Assembly (NCBI GenBank): GCA_036704125.1
Contig: DATNQI010000079.1
Location: 1-51,194 of the forward strand
DNA from: Pantanalinema sp.
GTDB taxonomy: Bacteria > Cyanobacteriota > Sericytochromatia > S15B-MN24 > UBA4093
DNA: 51,194 nt
Direction: 5' to 3'
Shown here: positions 23,051 to 32,268 of the stretch, piece by piece
Numbering within the stretch: position 1 is the first letter of the stretch
Layout of the letters: the number at the start of each line of letters is the position of its first letter
The notes under the pieces: generated by a model
Seen by the model: the letters and a program-made list of their open reading frames with translations, nothing else
Database searches by the model: none
Told to the model about the DNA's origin: nothing
Translations under genes and position numbers: made by a program

Positions 23051-23938
23051 TCAAGCGGGACGGACGGCCGTGATCCCGACCCACTCCCCTTCGGGCTCGC
23101 GCTCGGCGACCTCGAAGCCCGCGCCAACGAGGGCCGTGGCGACCATGTCGGCCTTGCGCTCGATGATGCCCGAGGCGATCAGGGTGCCGCCCGGCGCCGT
23201 GACGGCGTACAGGGCCTCGGCGAGCTCCACGATGACCTCGGCCAGGATGTTGGCGAAGACGACCTCGGCCTGGGCCGGCAGGTCGCCCGCGCTGCCCACC
23301 CGGTTGATCAGCCGATCGCCGACCCCGTTGATGACGCCGTTCTCCTCGCTGGCGGCCACCGCCACCGGGTCGGTGTCCACCGCGACCGCGTCGGGGGCCC
23401 CGAGCAGCAGGGCTGCGATCGCGAGGATCCCCGAGCCCGCCCCCACGTCGTAGACGTGGCCGAGGGGACCCTTGGCCGCCAGCCGCTCCAGGGCGCGCAT
23501 GCACAGCCGGGTGGTGGGGTGGGTGCCGGTTCCGAAGGCCATCTTGGGGTCCAGGGTGATCACCACGTCGCCGGACTCGGGGGCGTACTCCTCCCAGGAG
23601 GGGCGGACCACCAGGCGCTCGCCGATGCGCTGCACGTGCCAGTACTGCTGCCAGCTGGTCGCCCAGTCCTCCTCGGGCACCAGGCAGGTGGCGAGGGCCA
23701 CCGGGCCCTCGAGGCCTACCGAGGCGATCGCCTGGACCGCCGTGGCCTCGAGCCCGGCGAGGTCCGGGGCGGCCTCCAGCTGGGGCAGGTAGGCCTTGAG
23801 CACCGCCGTCTCGGCGACGGGCTCATCGGGGCGGCGCTCGCCGACCACCACGCCGGGGAGGCCGTGCTCGGTGAGGGCCCAGGCCACGGCCTCGGCTGCG
23901 GGGGCGGGGACGGTGAAGGCGACTTCGAGGTAGTTCAT
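23051..23938 (-). CDS. prmA: Ribosomal protein L11 methyltransferase PrmA
   Basis: A 295-residue SAM-dependent methyltransferase that trimethylates ribosomal protein L11. The N-terminal domain recognises L11 (MNYLEVAFTV, then DWATSWQQYWHVQRIGERLV). The catalytic domain has the PrmA signature DPKMAFGTGTHPTTRLCMRA, the SAM site VYDVGAGSGILAIAALLLGA and the substrate motif FANILAEVI. Length is normal for the family. It is the last gene of the minus-strand operon, 16 bases after the HD-GYP gene. Confidence 0.96.
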   Translation of the reverse strand: MNYLEVAFTVPAPAAEAVAWALTEHGLPGVVVGERRPDEPVAETAVLKAYLPQLEAAPDLAGLEATAVQAIASVGLEGPVALATCLVPEEDWATSWQQYWHVQRIGERLVVRPSWEEYAPESGDVVITLDPKMAFGTGTHPTTRLCMRALERLAAKGPLGHVYDVGAGSGILAIAALLLGAPDAVAVDTDPVAVAASEENGVINGVGDRLINRVGSAGDLPAQAEVVFANILAEVIVELAEALYAVTAPGGTLIASGIIERKADMVATALVGAGFEVAEREPEGEWVGITAVRPA

Positions 23939-23954
23939 GGCTTCCTTTGCGCGG

Positions 23955-25034
23955 TTAGGCGTCGGTGAGGACCTTCGCGATCATGACCGTGCGATCGCGC
24001 TTGAGGTCGAAGATCCGGGCGAACTCGAGGGGCTGGCCCTTGGTGTCCTGGACGATCTTGACGATCGGGCGGCTGGCCAGGCCCATGTCCACGTCGATGA
24101 CGATGGCCGTCTCGCCCGTCGAGAGCTTGAGCAGGGTGCCCGGGGGGTAGGGCGCCACGTTGGCCACGAAGGTGGTCACCAGATCGAGGCTGAACTGGGT
24201 GCCGGCGGCCGCCATGAGGTACTCGATCGCCTCGTGCGGCATGAAGCGCTTGCGGTAGACCCGATCCGAGGTCAGGGCGTCGAAGACGTCCGTGATGGCG
24301 CCGATCTGGGCGTTGATGTGGATGTCGTCGCCCTGGAGGCCCTTGGGGTAGCCGGTGCCGTCGAACTTCTCGTGATGCTGGAGGGCCACGATCTTGGCCT
24401 GGGCCGAAAGGCTCGCCAGGCCGCGCATGGTGTCGAAGCCGATGCGGCAGTGCTCCTTCATCTGGTCGAACTCGGGCTCGGTCAGCTTGCCCGGCTTCTC
24501 CAGGATCTCGCGGGGGATGCCGATCTTGCCGATGTCGTGAAGGATGAGGCCCAGGGCCAGGTCCCTGAGGCGCGACTCGTCCAGGCCGATGCGCTGGCCC
24601 AGGATGGTGCCGAGCACGCAGACGTTGACGCAGTGGGCGAAGGTGTAGCTGTCGTGGCTCTTGAGGTCCGCCATCTGGATCGAAACGTCCCGGCTGGCCA
24701 GGATCGCCTCGACGATCTGCCGCGAGACCTGCGCGACGGCGTTGAGCTGCACCCCGATCTTGGAGGCTCCGTTGCCCTCGAGCACCCCGAAGGTGTCGCG
24801 GATGACGCCAATCGCCTCCTGGCGCAGCTCGTCCGAGATGGTGTCGCGAGGGCGCGCCTCGGGGGCGCGCGGGTCCACCACGTAGACGAAGCCGAATTTC
24901 ATCGACTTGAGCGCCGTCAGGTAGCGTTCGGTGAGAGCCGTCCCCTCCCGGAGGAGCGGGCGTCCGTCAGCGGCGTAGATGCTCTTGGCGAGCACCATGC
25001 CGGGCTGTGCTTTGTCGATGTCGATGGCGCGCAA
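23955..25034 (-). CDS. HD-GYP domain cyclic-di-GMP phosphodiesterase
   Basis: A 359-residue soluble protein. The first 110 residues are an N-terminal region often found with HD-GYP domains (MRAIDIDKAQPGMVLAKSIY). The HD-GYP domain covers about 125-300, with the metal-binding LILHDIGKIGIP and the signature HHEKFDGTGYPKGLQGDDIH, both intact, so it should hydrolyse c-di-GMP. The last 60 residues look like a small beta domain (PPGTLLKLSTGETAIVIDVD). There is no membrane segment or receiver domain. Such enzymes lower c-di-GMP and favour motility, which suits a flagellated cell. It lies between trpF and prmA in one operon. Confidence 0.93.
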   Translation of the reverse strand: MRAIDIDKAQPGMVLAKSIYAADGRPLLREGTALTERYLTALKSMKFGFVYVVDPRAPEARPRDTISDELRQEAIGVIRDTFGVLEGNGASKIGVQLNAVAQVSRQIVEAILASRDVSIQMADLKSHDSYTFAHCVNVCVLGTILGQRIGLDESRLRDLALGLILHDIGKIGIPREILEKPGKLTEPEFDQMKEHCRIGFDTMRGLASLSAQAKIVALQHHEKFDGTGYPKGLQGDDIHINAQIGAITDVFDALTSDRVYRKRFMPHEAIEYLMAAAGTQFSLDLVTTFVANVAPYPPGTLLKLSTGETAIVIDVDMGLASRPIVKIVQDTKGQPLEFARIFDLKRDRTVMIAKVLTDA

Positions 25035-25055
25035 GGGGGTTACCTCCGGTAAGGC

Positions 25056-25706
25056 CTATACCCGTGCTCGCCTGGGCGCAAACGCCTCGGCCTCTTTCAC
25101 CGCGGCGAAAAACGCGTCCAGGCGCACGGGATCCTTGAGGCCGCTCGCATCTTCCACGCCGCTCGCGACGTCCACCCCGTAGGGGGAGAGCCGGCGGATC
25201 GCCTCGGCCACGTTGCCGGGATGCAGGCCGCCCGCCACCACCAGCGGCGCCTCGCACGCGAGGCCCTCGACCAGGTGCCAGTCGAAGGCCTCCCCGGTCC
25301 CGCCGCCGGAGTCCAGCACGAGCGCATCCACCAGCGGGGCGAAGGCCTGAGCATCGGCGACAGCCTCCTGACTGGTCACCTTCAGGGCCTTGTACAGGGC
25401 CACCCCAGGCCGCAGGCGGCCGCGCAGGGCCGCGAGGTACGAGGTTCCCTCCGAGCCGTGAAGCTGCAGGGCGTCCAGGGCGCACGTCTCGGTCAGGCGC
25501 ACGGCCTCGTCGAGCGACAGGTCCGCGATGACGGCGACCCGCGTGGTCATGGGGCCCGCCGCGTGGCAGAGGGCGCCGAGGCGCTCGGCGTCCACGAAGC
25601 GCCGAGAAGAGGCGACGTGCACGAACCCGACCGCGTGCGCGCCCGCCTCGACGGCGAGGGCCACGTCCGCCTCGCGCTTCAGCCCGCAGATCTTGACGCG
25701 GGTCAT
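25056..25706 (-). CDS. trpF: Phosphoribosylanthranilate isomerase TrpF
   Basis: A 216-residue TIM-barrel enzyme for the third step of tryptophan synthesis. It starts with the diagnostic MTRVKICGLKREADVALAVE, where the Cys is catalytic, and has DALQLHGSEG, the catalytic Asp in DALVLDSGGGTG and the phosphate-binding LVVAGGLHPGNVAEAI. Length is normal. The ATG overlaps the trpC stop by four bases. No other trp genes are in the window, so the pathway is split. Confidence 0.96.
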   Translation of the reverse strand: MTRVKICGLKREADVALAVEAGAHAVGFVHVASSRRFVDAERLGALCHAAGPMTTRVAVIADLSLDEAVRLTETCALDALQLHGSEGTSYLAALRGRLRPGVALYKALKVTSQEAVADAQAFAPLVDALVLDSGGGTGEAFDWHLVEGLACEAPLVVAGGLHPGNVAEAIRRLSPYGVDVASGVEDASGLKDPVRLDAFFAAVKEAEAFAPRRARV

Positions 25707-26467
25707 GTCAGCAGCTCGCGGGCGGCCAGCGCGAGATCGTCCTGTCGCAAGAGGCTCTCGCCCACCAGCATGGCCGAGACCCCCCAGGCCTCGAGCGAAC
25801 GGCGATCCTCGGCCGTGGCGATGCCGCTCTCGCTGACCAGCAGAGGCGGCCGCTCGGCCGTGCGCGCCAGCATGGCCAGGTCGCGGGTGACCCCGAGATC
25901 GACCGTGAAGGTCTTGAGGTCGCGGTTGTTGATCCCGACCAGGGGAGCCTCGAGGGCGAGCGCCCGGCGCATCTCGTCGGCGGTGTGGACCTCCAGCAGG
26001 GCCTCCAGGCCGAGCTCCTCGCAGGCGGCCATCATCTCGCGCAGGCGATCGTCACCGAGGGCCGCCGCGATGAGGAGCACCGCGTCCGCCCCGGCGGCAT
26101 GGGCCTCGCGCACCTGGCGCGGGTCGATCAGGAAGTCCTTGCGCAGCACCGGCAGCTTCACCGCCGCGCGCGCGGCGGCCATGTCCGCGAGGCAGCCCCC
26201 GAAGTAGGGCGAGTCGGTCAGGACCGAGAGGGCCGCGGCCCCGCCCGCCTCGTAGGCCAGCGCCATGGCGGCGGGCTCGAAGGCCTCGCGGATCGAGGGG
26301 CGGCTTGGCGACTTGCGCTTGATCTCGGCGATCAGGGCGACCGGGCCGTGCGCCCGCAGGTGGCCCATGAAGCTGCGGGGGGGAGTCCGGCGCGCAGGAC
26401 CCGTCGCATCGACAAGCGAGGCGACCTCCCGGACCTTGGAGGCCAGGATCTCGTCGAGGATGGTCAA
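25703..26467 (-). CDS. trpC: Indole-3-glycerol phosphate synthase TrpC
   Basis: A 254-residue TIM-barrel enzyme that closes the indole ring in tryptophan synthesis. Conserved blocks are all present: LIAEIKRKSPSRPSI with the catalytic Lys, the lysine in VLRKDF, LIAAAL, the Asn in VGINNRDLKTF and LLVSESGI. Length is normal. It lies 45 bases after the histidine kinase gene and overlaps trpF by four bases. I see no leader peptide, T-box or attenuator upstream. Confidence 0.96.
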   Translation of the reverse strand: MTILDEILASKVREVASLVDATGPARRTPPRSFMGHLRAHGPVALIAEIKRKSPSRPSIREAFEPAAMALAYEAGGAAALSVLTDSPYFGGCLADMAAARAAVKLPVLRKDFLIDPRQVREAHAAGADAVLLIAAALGDDRLREMMAACEELGLEALLEVHTADEMRRALALEAPLVGINNRDLKTFTVDLGVTRDLAMLARTAERPPLLVSESGIATAEDRRSLEAWGVSAMLVGESLLRQDDLALAARELLT

Positions 26468-26512
26468 GCGGGACCCCCTTTTGAAGGAAATGCGCGAGTG
26501 GCGATTGCCCTT

Positions 26513-27265
26513 CTAAGATAGCACAGCGGCCTGCCGCAGGGTGAAGGTGAAGGTGGCTCCCCGGTTCGTTCCCTGGCTGGCGGCCGTGATCTCGCCGCCG
26601 AGGCCCTCGATGAGCTTGCGCACGAGCGGGAGGCCGAGGCCCAGTCCCCCGTAGCGCCGGGTCGAGCCGCTGTCGAGCTGCCCGAAGACCGTGAAGAGGG
26701 ACGTGAGCTTCTCGGAGGGGATCCCCACGCCGGAGTCGACGAGCGTCACCCGCACCGCCTCGCCCTCGGGGCGGGCCTGCCAGTGGATGAGGCCCCGCTG
26801 GTGGTTGAACTTGATGGCGTTGTCGTGGAGGGCCTGGAGGGCGAGCTCCAGGCAGAGGCCGTCGGCCCAGGCCAGGGGCAGGTCGGTCTCCACCGAGAGC
26901 TCGACCGCGAGCTCCTTGGCCTGGACCTCCTCGGCGTACTGGCCGAGCACCCGCTCGATCGCCTCGCCCACGTGCAGGGGCTGCAGGTGGATGGTGAGGT
27001 GGCCGGCGTTGAGCTTGGTGAGCATGATGCTCGTCTCCACCAGCTTGCCCAGAGAGACGCTGGCGCGGTGGATCTGGCGCAGGAAGTCGCGGTGCTGGTC
27101 GGCATCCACGTTGCCGGCCTCGAGCTCGTCGAGCAGGATCTCGGAGAGGCCCTGGATGATGGTCAGCGGGGTGCGCAGCTCGTGCCCGATGTTGGCGAGC
27201 ACGTCGTTCACTCCCGACCCGGCCGCCGACAGGGACGTCATCGGGGCATCCATGTTCGTGGTCAT
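26513..27265 (-). CDS. Soluble orphan sensor histidine kinase
   Basis: A 250-residue histidine kinase made of almost nothing but the catalytic core. The dimerisation/phospho-acceptor domain has IGHELRTPLTIIQGLSEILL (about residues 26-45). The ATPase domain has the N box HDNAIKFN, G1 DSGVGIP and G2 YGGLGLGLPLVRKL. There is no membrane segment or recognisable sensor domain, only about 25 residues before the H box, so a partner protein probably supplies the signal. ATG 27265 is favoured by GAGG seven bases upstream; a GTG at 27283 is also possible. TATAAT lies on the minus strand at 27353-27358. No response regulator gene is adjacent. Confidence 0.92.
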   Translation of the reverse strand: MTTNMDAPMTSLSAAGSGVNDVLANIGHELRTPLTIIQGLSEILLDELEAGNVDADQHRDFLRQIHRASVSLGKLVETSIMLTKLNAGHLTIHLQPLHVGEAIERVLGQYAEEVQAKELAVELSVETDLPLAWADGLCLELALQALHDNAIKFNHQRGLIHWQARPEGEAVRVTLVDSGVGIPSEKLTSLFTVFGQLDSGSTRRYGGLGLGLPLVRKLIEGLGGEITAASQGTNRGATFTFTLRQAAVLS

Positions 27266-27428
27266 TCCGACACCTCGCCTCACGATTGCGCCGGTGGAGA
27301 TCCGGGCGGATATCCACCGGCGACTCGTTACAAGTCTTTAGAAAGATTCTCAATTATATAGCACGGTTATCCCCTCTGGAGATCGACCGGCGCGATCGAA
27401 TGGGGCGTCTTTCCGCGACGGCCCTGCG

Positions 27429-27458
27429 TTGACGCCCTTCGAGCCAGCGTGATATATA
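27429..27458 (+). promoter_or_regulatory. Promoter of the sugar ABC transporter operon
   Basis: TTGACG (27429-27434), an 18-base spacer and TATATA (27453-27458), 50 bases before the GTG start of the binding-protein gene. Confidence 0.6.
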
Positions 27459-27507
27459 ACGGGCAATCACCTCCATCTTCCCACCCCCTGCATCGACAGG
27501 AGCGCGC

Positions 27508-28722
27508 GTGTCCCGACGACTCCCTTCCGTCCTCATGGCGTCCGCCCTGGCTCTCGCTCTGGCCCTGGTCGGGTGCGACCGAGGGGCTGGGCGCGCGACG
27601 ATCACGCTCTGGCACGCCTGGGGGGGAATCGAGCTCGCGGGCCTCAAAGAGACCCTCTCGGCCTTCCGGGACGCGCACCCCGACGTGGAGGTGGTGGCGC
27701 TCCAGGTCCCTTCCGACAAGCTCCAGGACAAGTACCTGCGCTCCACGGCCGCCAACGGCGGGCCCGACCTGGTGCTCGGGGCGACCGACTGGGTGGGCAA
27801 GTTCGCCCAGTCCGAGGTCATCATGCCGCTTGATGCGGTCGTCAAGCAGAGCGATCTTTCCCCATACCTGGGCGTCGCGCTGGACGCCCTGCGCTACGAG
27901 GGCAAGCTCTACGCGCTGCCCGAGAGCCTCGAGACCCTGGCCCTCTACTACAACAAGCGCCTGGTGACGGGCCAGGTGCCGGCCACCGTGCAGGACCTCT
28001 TCACCCTGGCCAACTCGCGCGATTACTACCGTGGCGACTACCTGCTCGCCTACAACACCCAGTTCTTCTTCACCGCGGGCTACCTCTTCGGGATGGGCGG
28101 AGGCCTCTTCGACCCCAAGGGGGGAGTGGCGCTCTCGGGCTCCGGCGCGGAGCGCTGGCTGACGCTGCTGCGCGACCTCAAGCGGCACCCCCGCATCGCC
28201 GCCAAGAGCGACTACGGCCGCGCGGACGGCCTCTTCCGCGACGGCAAGGCCGCCATGACCATCAACGGCCCGTGGGCCCTCGGCGGCTACCGGCAGGTCC
28301 TCGGCGACGCGCTCGGGGTCGCCCCCATGCCCATGGTCGAGGAGGGGGTCCCGGCGGTGCCGTTCGTCGGCGTCAAGTGCGTGATGTTCAACCCCAACAC
28401 CGATCCCAGCCAGCGCTCGCGCGCCCTGGAGCTCGCCCTGGCCCTCACCGGCGCCGAGGCCAGCGAGCGCATGCGGCGCGAGGCCGGCCACATCCCGGCG
28501 CTGCGCGGCGCCAAGATCCCCGAGGGCGATCGCCTCGAGGCCTTCGCCCAGCAGGCCCGCTGGGGCGCGCCGCTGCCGCCGAACCCCGAGATGAAGGAGG
28601 TCTGGGCCCCCATGGACGAGGCGATCGAGAAGGTCCTGACCGACGTGGCGCCACCGAAAGCGGCCCTTTCCGCGGCCCGTGAGGTCATCTCGGCGAAGAT
28701 CGAGGCGGTACGCAAGCAATGA
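27508..28722 (+). CDS. ABC transporter sugar-binding lipoprotein (CUT1 family)
   Basis: A 404-residue extracytoplasmic solute-binding protein of the MalE-like family. The lipobox is LVGC (C23). The family opening TITLWHAWGGIELAGLKETL, then FRDAHPDVEVVALQV and the hinge pattern GKLYALPESLETLALYYNKR are clear, as is KAAMTINGPWALGGY. It captures an oligosaccharide for the two permeases encoded downstream. GTG start at 27508 with ACAGGAG upstream. Its stop overlaps the next start (ATGA). The substrate cannot be told from sequence; maltodextrin-like sugars are a reasonable guess. Confidence 0.92.
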   Translation: MSRRLPSVLMASALALALALVGCDRGAGRATITLWHAWGGIELAGLKETLSAFRDAHPDVEVVALQVPSDKLQDKYLRSTAANGGPDLVLGATDWVGKFAQSEVIMPLDAVVKQSDLSPYLGVALDALRYEGKLYALPESLETLALYYNKRLVTGQVPATVQDLFTLANSRDYYRGDYLLAYNTQFFFTAGYLFGMGGGLFDPKGGVALSGSGAERWLTLLRDLKRHPRIAAKSDYGRADGLFRDGKAAMTINGPWALGGYRQVLGDALGVAPMPMVEEGVPAVPFVGVKCVMFNPNTDPSQRSRALELALALTGAEASERMRREAGHIPALRGAKIPEGDRLEAFAQQARWGAPLPPNPEMKEVWAPMDEAIEKVLTDVAPPKAALSAAREVISAKIEAVRKQ

Positions 28723-29636
28723 AGAACAAGGCCTCCGACGCCGGTACCGCCTACCGCTTCATCGCCCCGGCCGCGCTGGTGATGAGCGCCATCACGCTCT
28801 ATCCCCTGCTGTACGGGATCTGGATGGCCTTCACCAACTTCAGCCCCCGCCACATCCGGCACCAGGACCCGCAGTTCGTCGGCCTCCAGAACTTCGTGGA
28901 CATCTTCCGGCACGCCCCGTACCTGGACTTCAGCTTCCTTCACGTCCTGGGCTTCAACTTCGTCTGGACCCTCGCGAACCTGGTCTTCCACGTGGGCCTC
29001 GGGGTGGGGCTCGCGCTGATGATCAACACGCCGGGCCTCAAGGGCGTCAAGATCTACCGGGCCCTGCTCATCCTGCCCTGGGCGGTGCCGACCTACGTCA
29101 CGAGCCTGGTCTGGAAGAACATGTTCGACCCCGAGGCGGGGGCCATCAACCTCCTGCTCAAGGACTGGAGCAGGTTGCTGCCCTTCCTGCCCACCCACAC
29201 CGACTGGCTGGGCCAGTTCCCGCTCGCCTTCTACGCGGTGCTCCTGGTCAACGTCTGGCTCGGCTTCCCCTTCATGATGATGGTGGCCTCGGGCGCTCTC
29301 CAGGCCATCCCCTCGGAGATCTACGAGGCGGCGGACCTGGACGGGGCGAACCCCTTCCAGCAGTTCTGGACGGTCACGGTCCCCATGCTCAGGCCCGCCA
29401 TGGTGCCCGCCATCATGCTGGGCTTCATCTGGACCTTCAACCAGTTCAACGTGATCTACTTCGTGACCCAGGGCAACCCGCTGGGCAAGACCCAGATCCT
29501 GATCACCCAGGCCTACAAGCTGGTGGACGCCGGCATGTACGGGGTGGGCTCGGCCTTCGCGGTGCTCATCTTCCTCATCCTCCTGGGCTTCACGCTCCTG
29601 AACCTCCGCCTGACCAGGGCGGCCGAGGAGGTCTGA
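28719..29636 (+). CDS. Sugar ABC transporter permease (MalF-like)
   Basis: A 305-residue inner-membrane permease with six predicted segments. The first is about residues 14-37 (FIAPAALVMSAITLYPLLYG). The EAA loop that docks the ATPase is IPSEIYEAADLDGANPFQQF. The family ending VGSAFAVLIFLILLGFTLLN is typical of MalF-type CUT1 permeases. It overlaps the binding-protein gene by four bases and ends one base before the second permease gene, so the three are co-translated. Confidence 0.94.
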   Translation: MKNKASDAGTAYRFIAPAALVMSAITLYPLLYGIWMAFTNFSPRHIRHQDPQFVGLQNFVDIFRHAPYLDFSFLHVLGFNFVWTLANLVFHVGLGVGLALMINTPGLKGVKIYRALLILPWAVPTYVTSLVWKNMFDPEAGAINLLLKDWSRLLPFLPTHTDWLGQFPLAFYAVLLVNVWLGFPFMMMVASGALQAIPSEIYEAADLDGANPFQQFWTVTVPMLRPAMVPAIMLGFIWTFNQFNVIYFVTQGNPLGKTQILITQAYKLVDAGMYGVGSAFAVLIFLILLGFTLLNLRLTRAAEEV

Positions 29637-29637
29637 T

Positions 29638-30501
29638 ATGAACGGCAAGAAGCAGCACCCCCTCAAGCTGGGGCTGATCCACCTGGTGCTCGTCCTGTTC
29701 TGCGCCTTCTCCCTGTTCCCGGTGCTGTGGGTCGTCTCCATGGCCCTGGACCCGACCTCGGTGGCGCGGCCGACCGAGCTCCACCTCCTGCCGCGGGGGA
29801 TCTCGCTCGAGGCCTTCCGGCAGGTGCTGAGCAACCCGACCGAGATCGACGGGGTCTCGTTCTGGCAGCTTCTGGGCAACAGCCTGCTGGTCTCGGTGGG
29901 CACCACGGCCTTCGGGATCCTGTTCGGGGCCTCGGGCGCCTACGCCTTCTCCCGCCTGCAGTTCCCCGGCCGGCGCGCCGGCATGATGCTCTTCATCGTC
30001 CTGCAGATGTTCCCAGCGGTCTGCTCGATCGCCCCGCTCTACGTCCTGTTGTCCTCGCTGCACGTCAGGACCTCGCTGATCGGCCTGATGATCGCCTACG
30101 CGGCGGGCACCCTGCCCTTCGCCATCTGGAACCTGAAGGGCTACTTCGACACGGTGCCCAAGGACCTCGAGGAGGCGGCCCTGATCGACGGCTGCACCCG
30201 GAGCCAGACCTTCTGGAAGATCGTGCTGCCGCTCTCGGCCCCCGCGGTGGCGGTGACGGCCCTGTTCGGCTTCATGACCGGCTGGACCGAGATCATCCTG
30301 GCCTGGACCATGCTCGAGAACCCGAAGACCTTCACCCTGGCCATGGCCCTGTACGGGATGGTGGGCCAGTACGAGACCTTCAAGCCCTGGAGCCAGTTCG
30401 CGGCCATGAGCATCATCATCTCGCTGCCGGTCGTGATCGTCATGCTGGTGCTCCAGCGCTTCATCGTGTCGGGGCTGACGAGCGGGGGCGTGAAGGGGTA
30501 G
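29638..30501 (+). CDS. Sugar ABC transporter permease (MalG-like)
   Basis: A 287-residue inner-membrane permease, partner of the preceding one. It has six predicted segments, the CUT1 opening LVLFCAFSLFPVLWVVSMAL, the Gly-rich segment FGILFGASGAYAFSRLQFPG and the EAA loop VPKDLEEAALIDGCTRSQTF. No ATPase gene (MalK/MsmX type) follows, so these permeases must share an ATPase encoded elsewhere, as in many bacteria. radA follows after 40 bases and may be read from the same transcript. Confidence 0.94.
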   Translation: MNGKKQHPLKLGLIHLVLVLFCAFSLFPVLWVVSMALDPTSVARPTELHLLPRGISLEAFRQVLSNPTEIDGVSFWQLLGNSLLVSVGTTAFGILFGASGAYAFSRLQFPGRRAGMMLFIVLQMFPAVCSIAPLYVLLSSLHVRTSLIGLMIAYAAGTLPFAIWNLKGYFDTVPKDLEEAALIDGCTRSQTFWKIVLPLSAPAVAVTALFGFMTGWTEIILAWTMLENPKTFTLAMALYGMVGQYETFKPWSQFAAMSIIISLPVVIVMLVLQRFIVSGLTSGGVKG

Positions 30502-30541
30502 AATAGGATCTCGAACATTTAATCGAGAGTCGAGGACCCCC

Positions 30542-31948
30542 ATGGCCAAGCTCAAAACCAAGTACGTCTGCCAGCAGTGCGCCTCGGAGCAGCCCCGCTG
30601 GATGGGCAAGTGCCCCGAGTGCAACGCGTGGAACTCCCTGGTGGAGGAGGCCGTCTCGGCCCCGGCGCCCACCGGCGCCGCCAAGCCAGGCACCTTCAAG
30701 TCCCCGGCCATCGGGCGAGCCCCCCAGCGCCTGAGGGACGTCTCCATCCACGACGAGGAGCGCTTCAGCAGCGGCCTCGGCGAGCTCGATCGCGTGCTCG
30801 GCGGCGGGGTGGTGCCGGGATCGCTGGTCCTTCTAGGGGGCGATCCGGGGATCGGGAAATCGACCTTGCTCTTGCAAGTCGCCCAGCACCTGGCCGGGAT
30901 CGGCAGGCGGGTGCTCTACGTCTCGGGCGAGGAGTCGGCCCGCCAGATCCGCATGCGCGCCCGGCGCCTCGGCGCCGAGAACGACCACCTCTACGTGCTC
31001 GCCGAGACCGACATGTCGGTCATCGCGGCGACCCTTTCCGAGGTCCAGCCCGAGTGGGCCGTCATCGACTCGATCCAGGCCATCTACGATCCCGACCTCA
31101 ACTCGGCGCCGGGCTCGGTCTCCCAGGTCCGGGGCGCCACCGGTACCCTGATGCGGCTCGCCAAGGACCAGGGCATCAGCCTGTGCATCGTCGGCCACGT
31201 CACCAAGGAGGGGACCCTCGCCGGCCCCCGCGTGCTGGAGCACATGGTGGACACGGTGCTTTACTTCGAGGGCGATCGCTTCAAGAGCTACCGGCTGGTG
31301 CGCGCCGTCAAGAACCGCTTCGGCTCGACCAACGAGGTGGGCCTCTTCGAGATGCAGGAGGCGGGCCTTCAAGAGGTCACCAACCCCTCGGCGGTCTTCC
31401 TGGCCGAGCGCACCAAGGAGACCACCGGCTCGGCCATCGTCTCCACCATGGAGGGCACGCGGCCCCTCCTGGTCGAGATCCAGGCGCTGGTCAGCCCGAG
31501 CACCCTTGCGAGCCCGCGCCGCGCCAGCACCGGCATCGAGCACAACCGCATGGTGCAGATCCTCGCGGTGCTCGAGAAGCGCGTCGGCCTTCCGCTCTCC
31601 AAGTACGACGTCTACGTGAACGTGGTGGGGGGCCTCTCCATCGAGGAGCCCGCGGGCGATCTGGGCGTGGCGCTCGCGGTGGCCAGCAGCATGCGGGACG
31701 TGGCGCTGGCGCCCGAGGCGATCGCCATGGGCGAGGTCGGTCTCAACGGCGAGATCCGGGGCGTCAACGGGCTCGAGGCCCGCCTCAAGGAGGCCGCGAA
31801 GCTCGGCTTCACCAAGGCCATCGTGCCCGCGCACAGCCTGGACGACAAGAGCCTGCGGCTACCCAAGGGGCTGGAGGTCGTGGGGGTCAACCGCCTCTAC
31901 GACGCCATCGTCAAGGCGACCCTCGCCCCGGAAGGCGCCCGCGGCTAA
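30542..31948 (+). CDS. radA: DNA repair/recombination protein RadA
   Basis: A 468-residue RecA-like branch-migration helicase of usual length. The N-terminal zinc finger has C10, C13, C24 and C27 (YVCQQCASEQPRWMGKCPEC). The RecA-like core has Walker A GGDPGIGKST and the RadA-specific KNRFGSTNEVG motif. The last 150 residues form a Lon-protease-like domain (VYVNVVGGLSIEEPAGDLGV). It processes recombination intermediates. The ATG at 30542 has GAGTCGAGGA upstream. The stop overlaps the converging membrane-protein gene by four bases. Confidence 0.97.
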   Translation: MAKLKTKYVCQQCASEQPRWMGKCPECNAWNSLVEEAVSAPAPTGAAKPGTFKSPAIGRAPQRLRDVSIHDEERFSSGLGELDRVLGGGVVPGSLVLLGGDPGIGKSTLLLQVAQHLAGIGRRVLYVSGEESARQIRMRARRLGAENDHLYVLAETDMSVIAATLSEVQPEWAVIDSIQAIYDPDLNSAPGSVSQVRGATGTLMRLAKDQGISLCIVGHVTKEGTLAGPRVLEHMVDTVLYFEGDRFKSYRLVRAVKNRFGSTNEVGLFEMQEAGLQEVTNPSAVFLAERTKETTGSAIVSTMEGTRPLLVEIQALVSPSTLASPRRASTGIEHNRMVQILAVLEKRVGLPLSKYDVYVNVVGGLSIEEPAGDLGVALAVASSMRDVALAPEAIAMGEVGLNGEIRGVNGLEARLKEAAKLGFTKAIVPAHSLDDKSLRLPKGLEVVGVNRLYDAIVKATLAPEGARG

Positions 31949-32268
31949 GCAACCCGGAAGTCGCGCCGCAGGTACCGCCAGTGGAAGGCGGGGATCGCGA
32001 CCGGGGCGAGCACCAGCAGCGCGATCGCCCACAGCGCCTTTAGGGCCCCGGGCATCGCCATGCGCCAGAGGGCGATGTAGACGAAGAGCCAAAGCCCGAG
32101 AAGGTTCATGAACGTGCCTGCCGTCCCCACGACGACGAACACGGCCAGATCCACCGACGAGGCGGGGCCCCGAGCGGCGATCAGCGCCATGAGCGCGGCG
32201 AAGAGCAGGGGCTCCAGGACGATCCAGTCCACGAGGTGAGAAGAAAGTGAGCGCTTCATGTCCTCCAT
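31945..32268 (-). CDS. Small integral membrane protein of unknown function
   Basis: A 107-residue protein that is mostly hydrophobic, with three or four predicted membrane segments: VLEPLLFAALMALIAA, VDLAVFVVVGTAGTFMNLLG, FVYIALWRMA and LWAIALLVLAPVAIP. The short basic C-terminus (FHWRYLRRDFRVA) should be cytoplasmic. I recognise no family. It starts at ATG 32268 or 32259 and is divergent from ppc, 64 bases away. It converges on radA with overlapping stops. Confidence 0.65.
   Translation of the reverse strand: MEDMKRSLSSHLVDWIVLEPLLFAALMALIAARGPASSVDLAVFVVVGTAGTFMNLLGLWLFVYIALWRMAMPGALKALWAIALLVLAPVAIPAFHWRYLRRDFRVA

Noticed and set aside
27508-30501. Naming the transporter as a maltose system
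   Set aside because: The proteins belong to the CUT1 family, but substrate specificity cannot be read from sequence and no sugar enzymes are adjacent.
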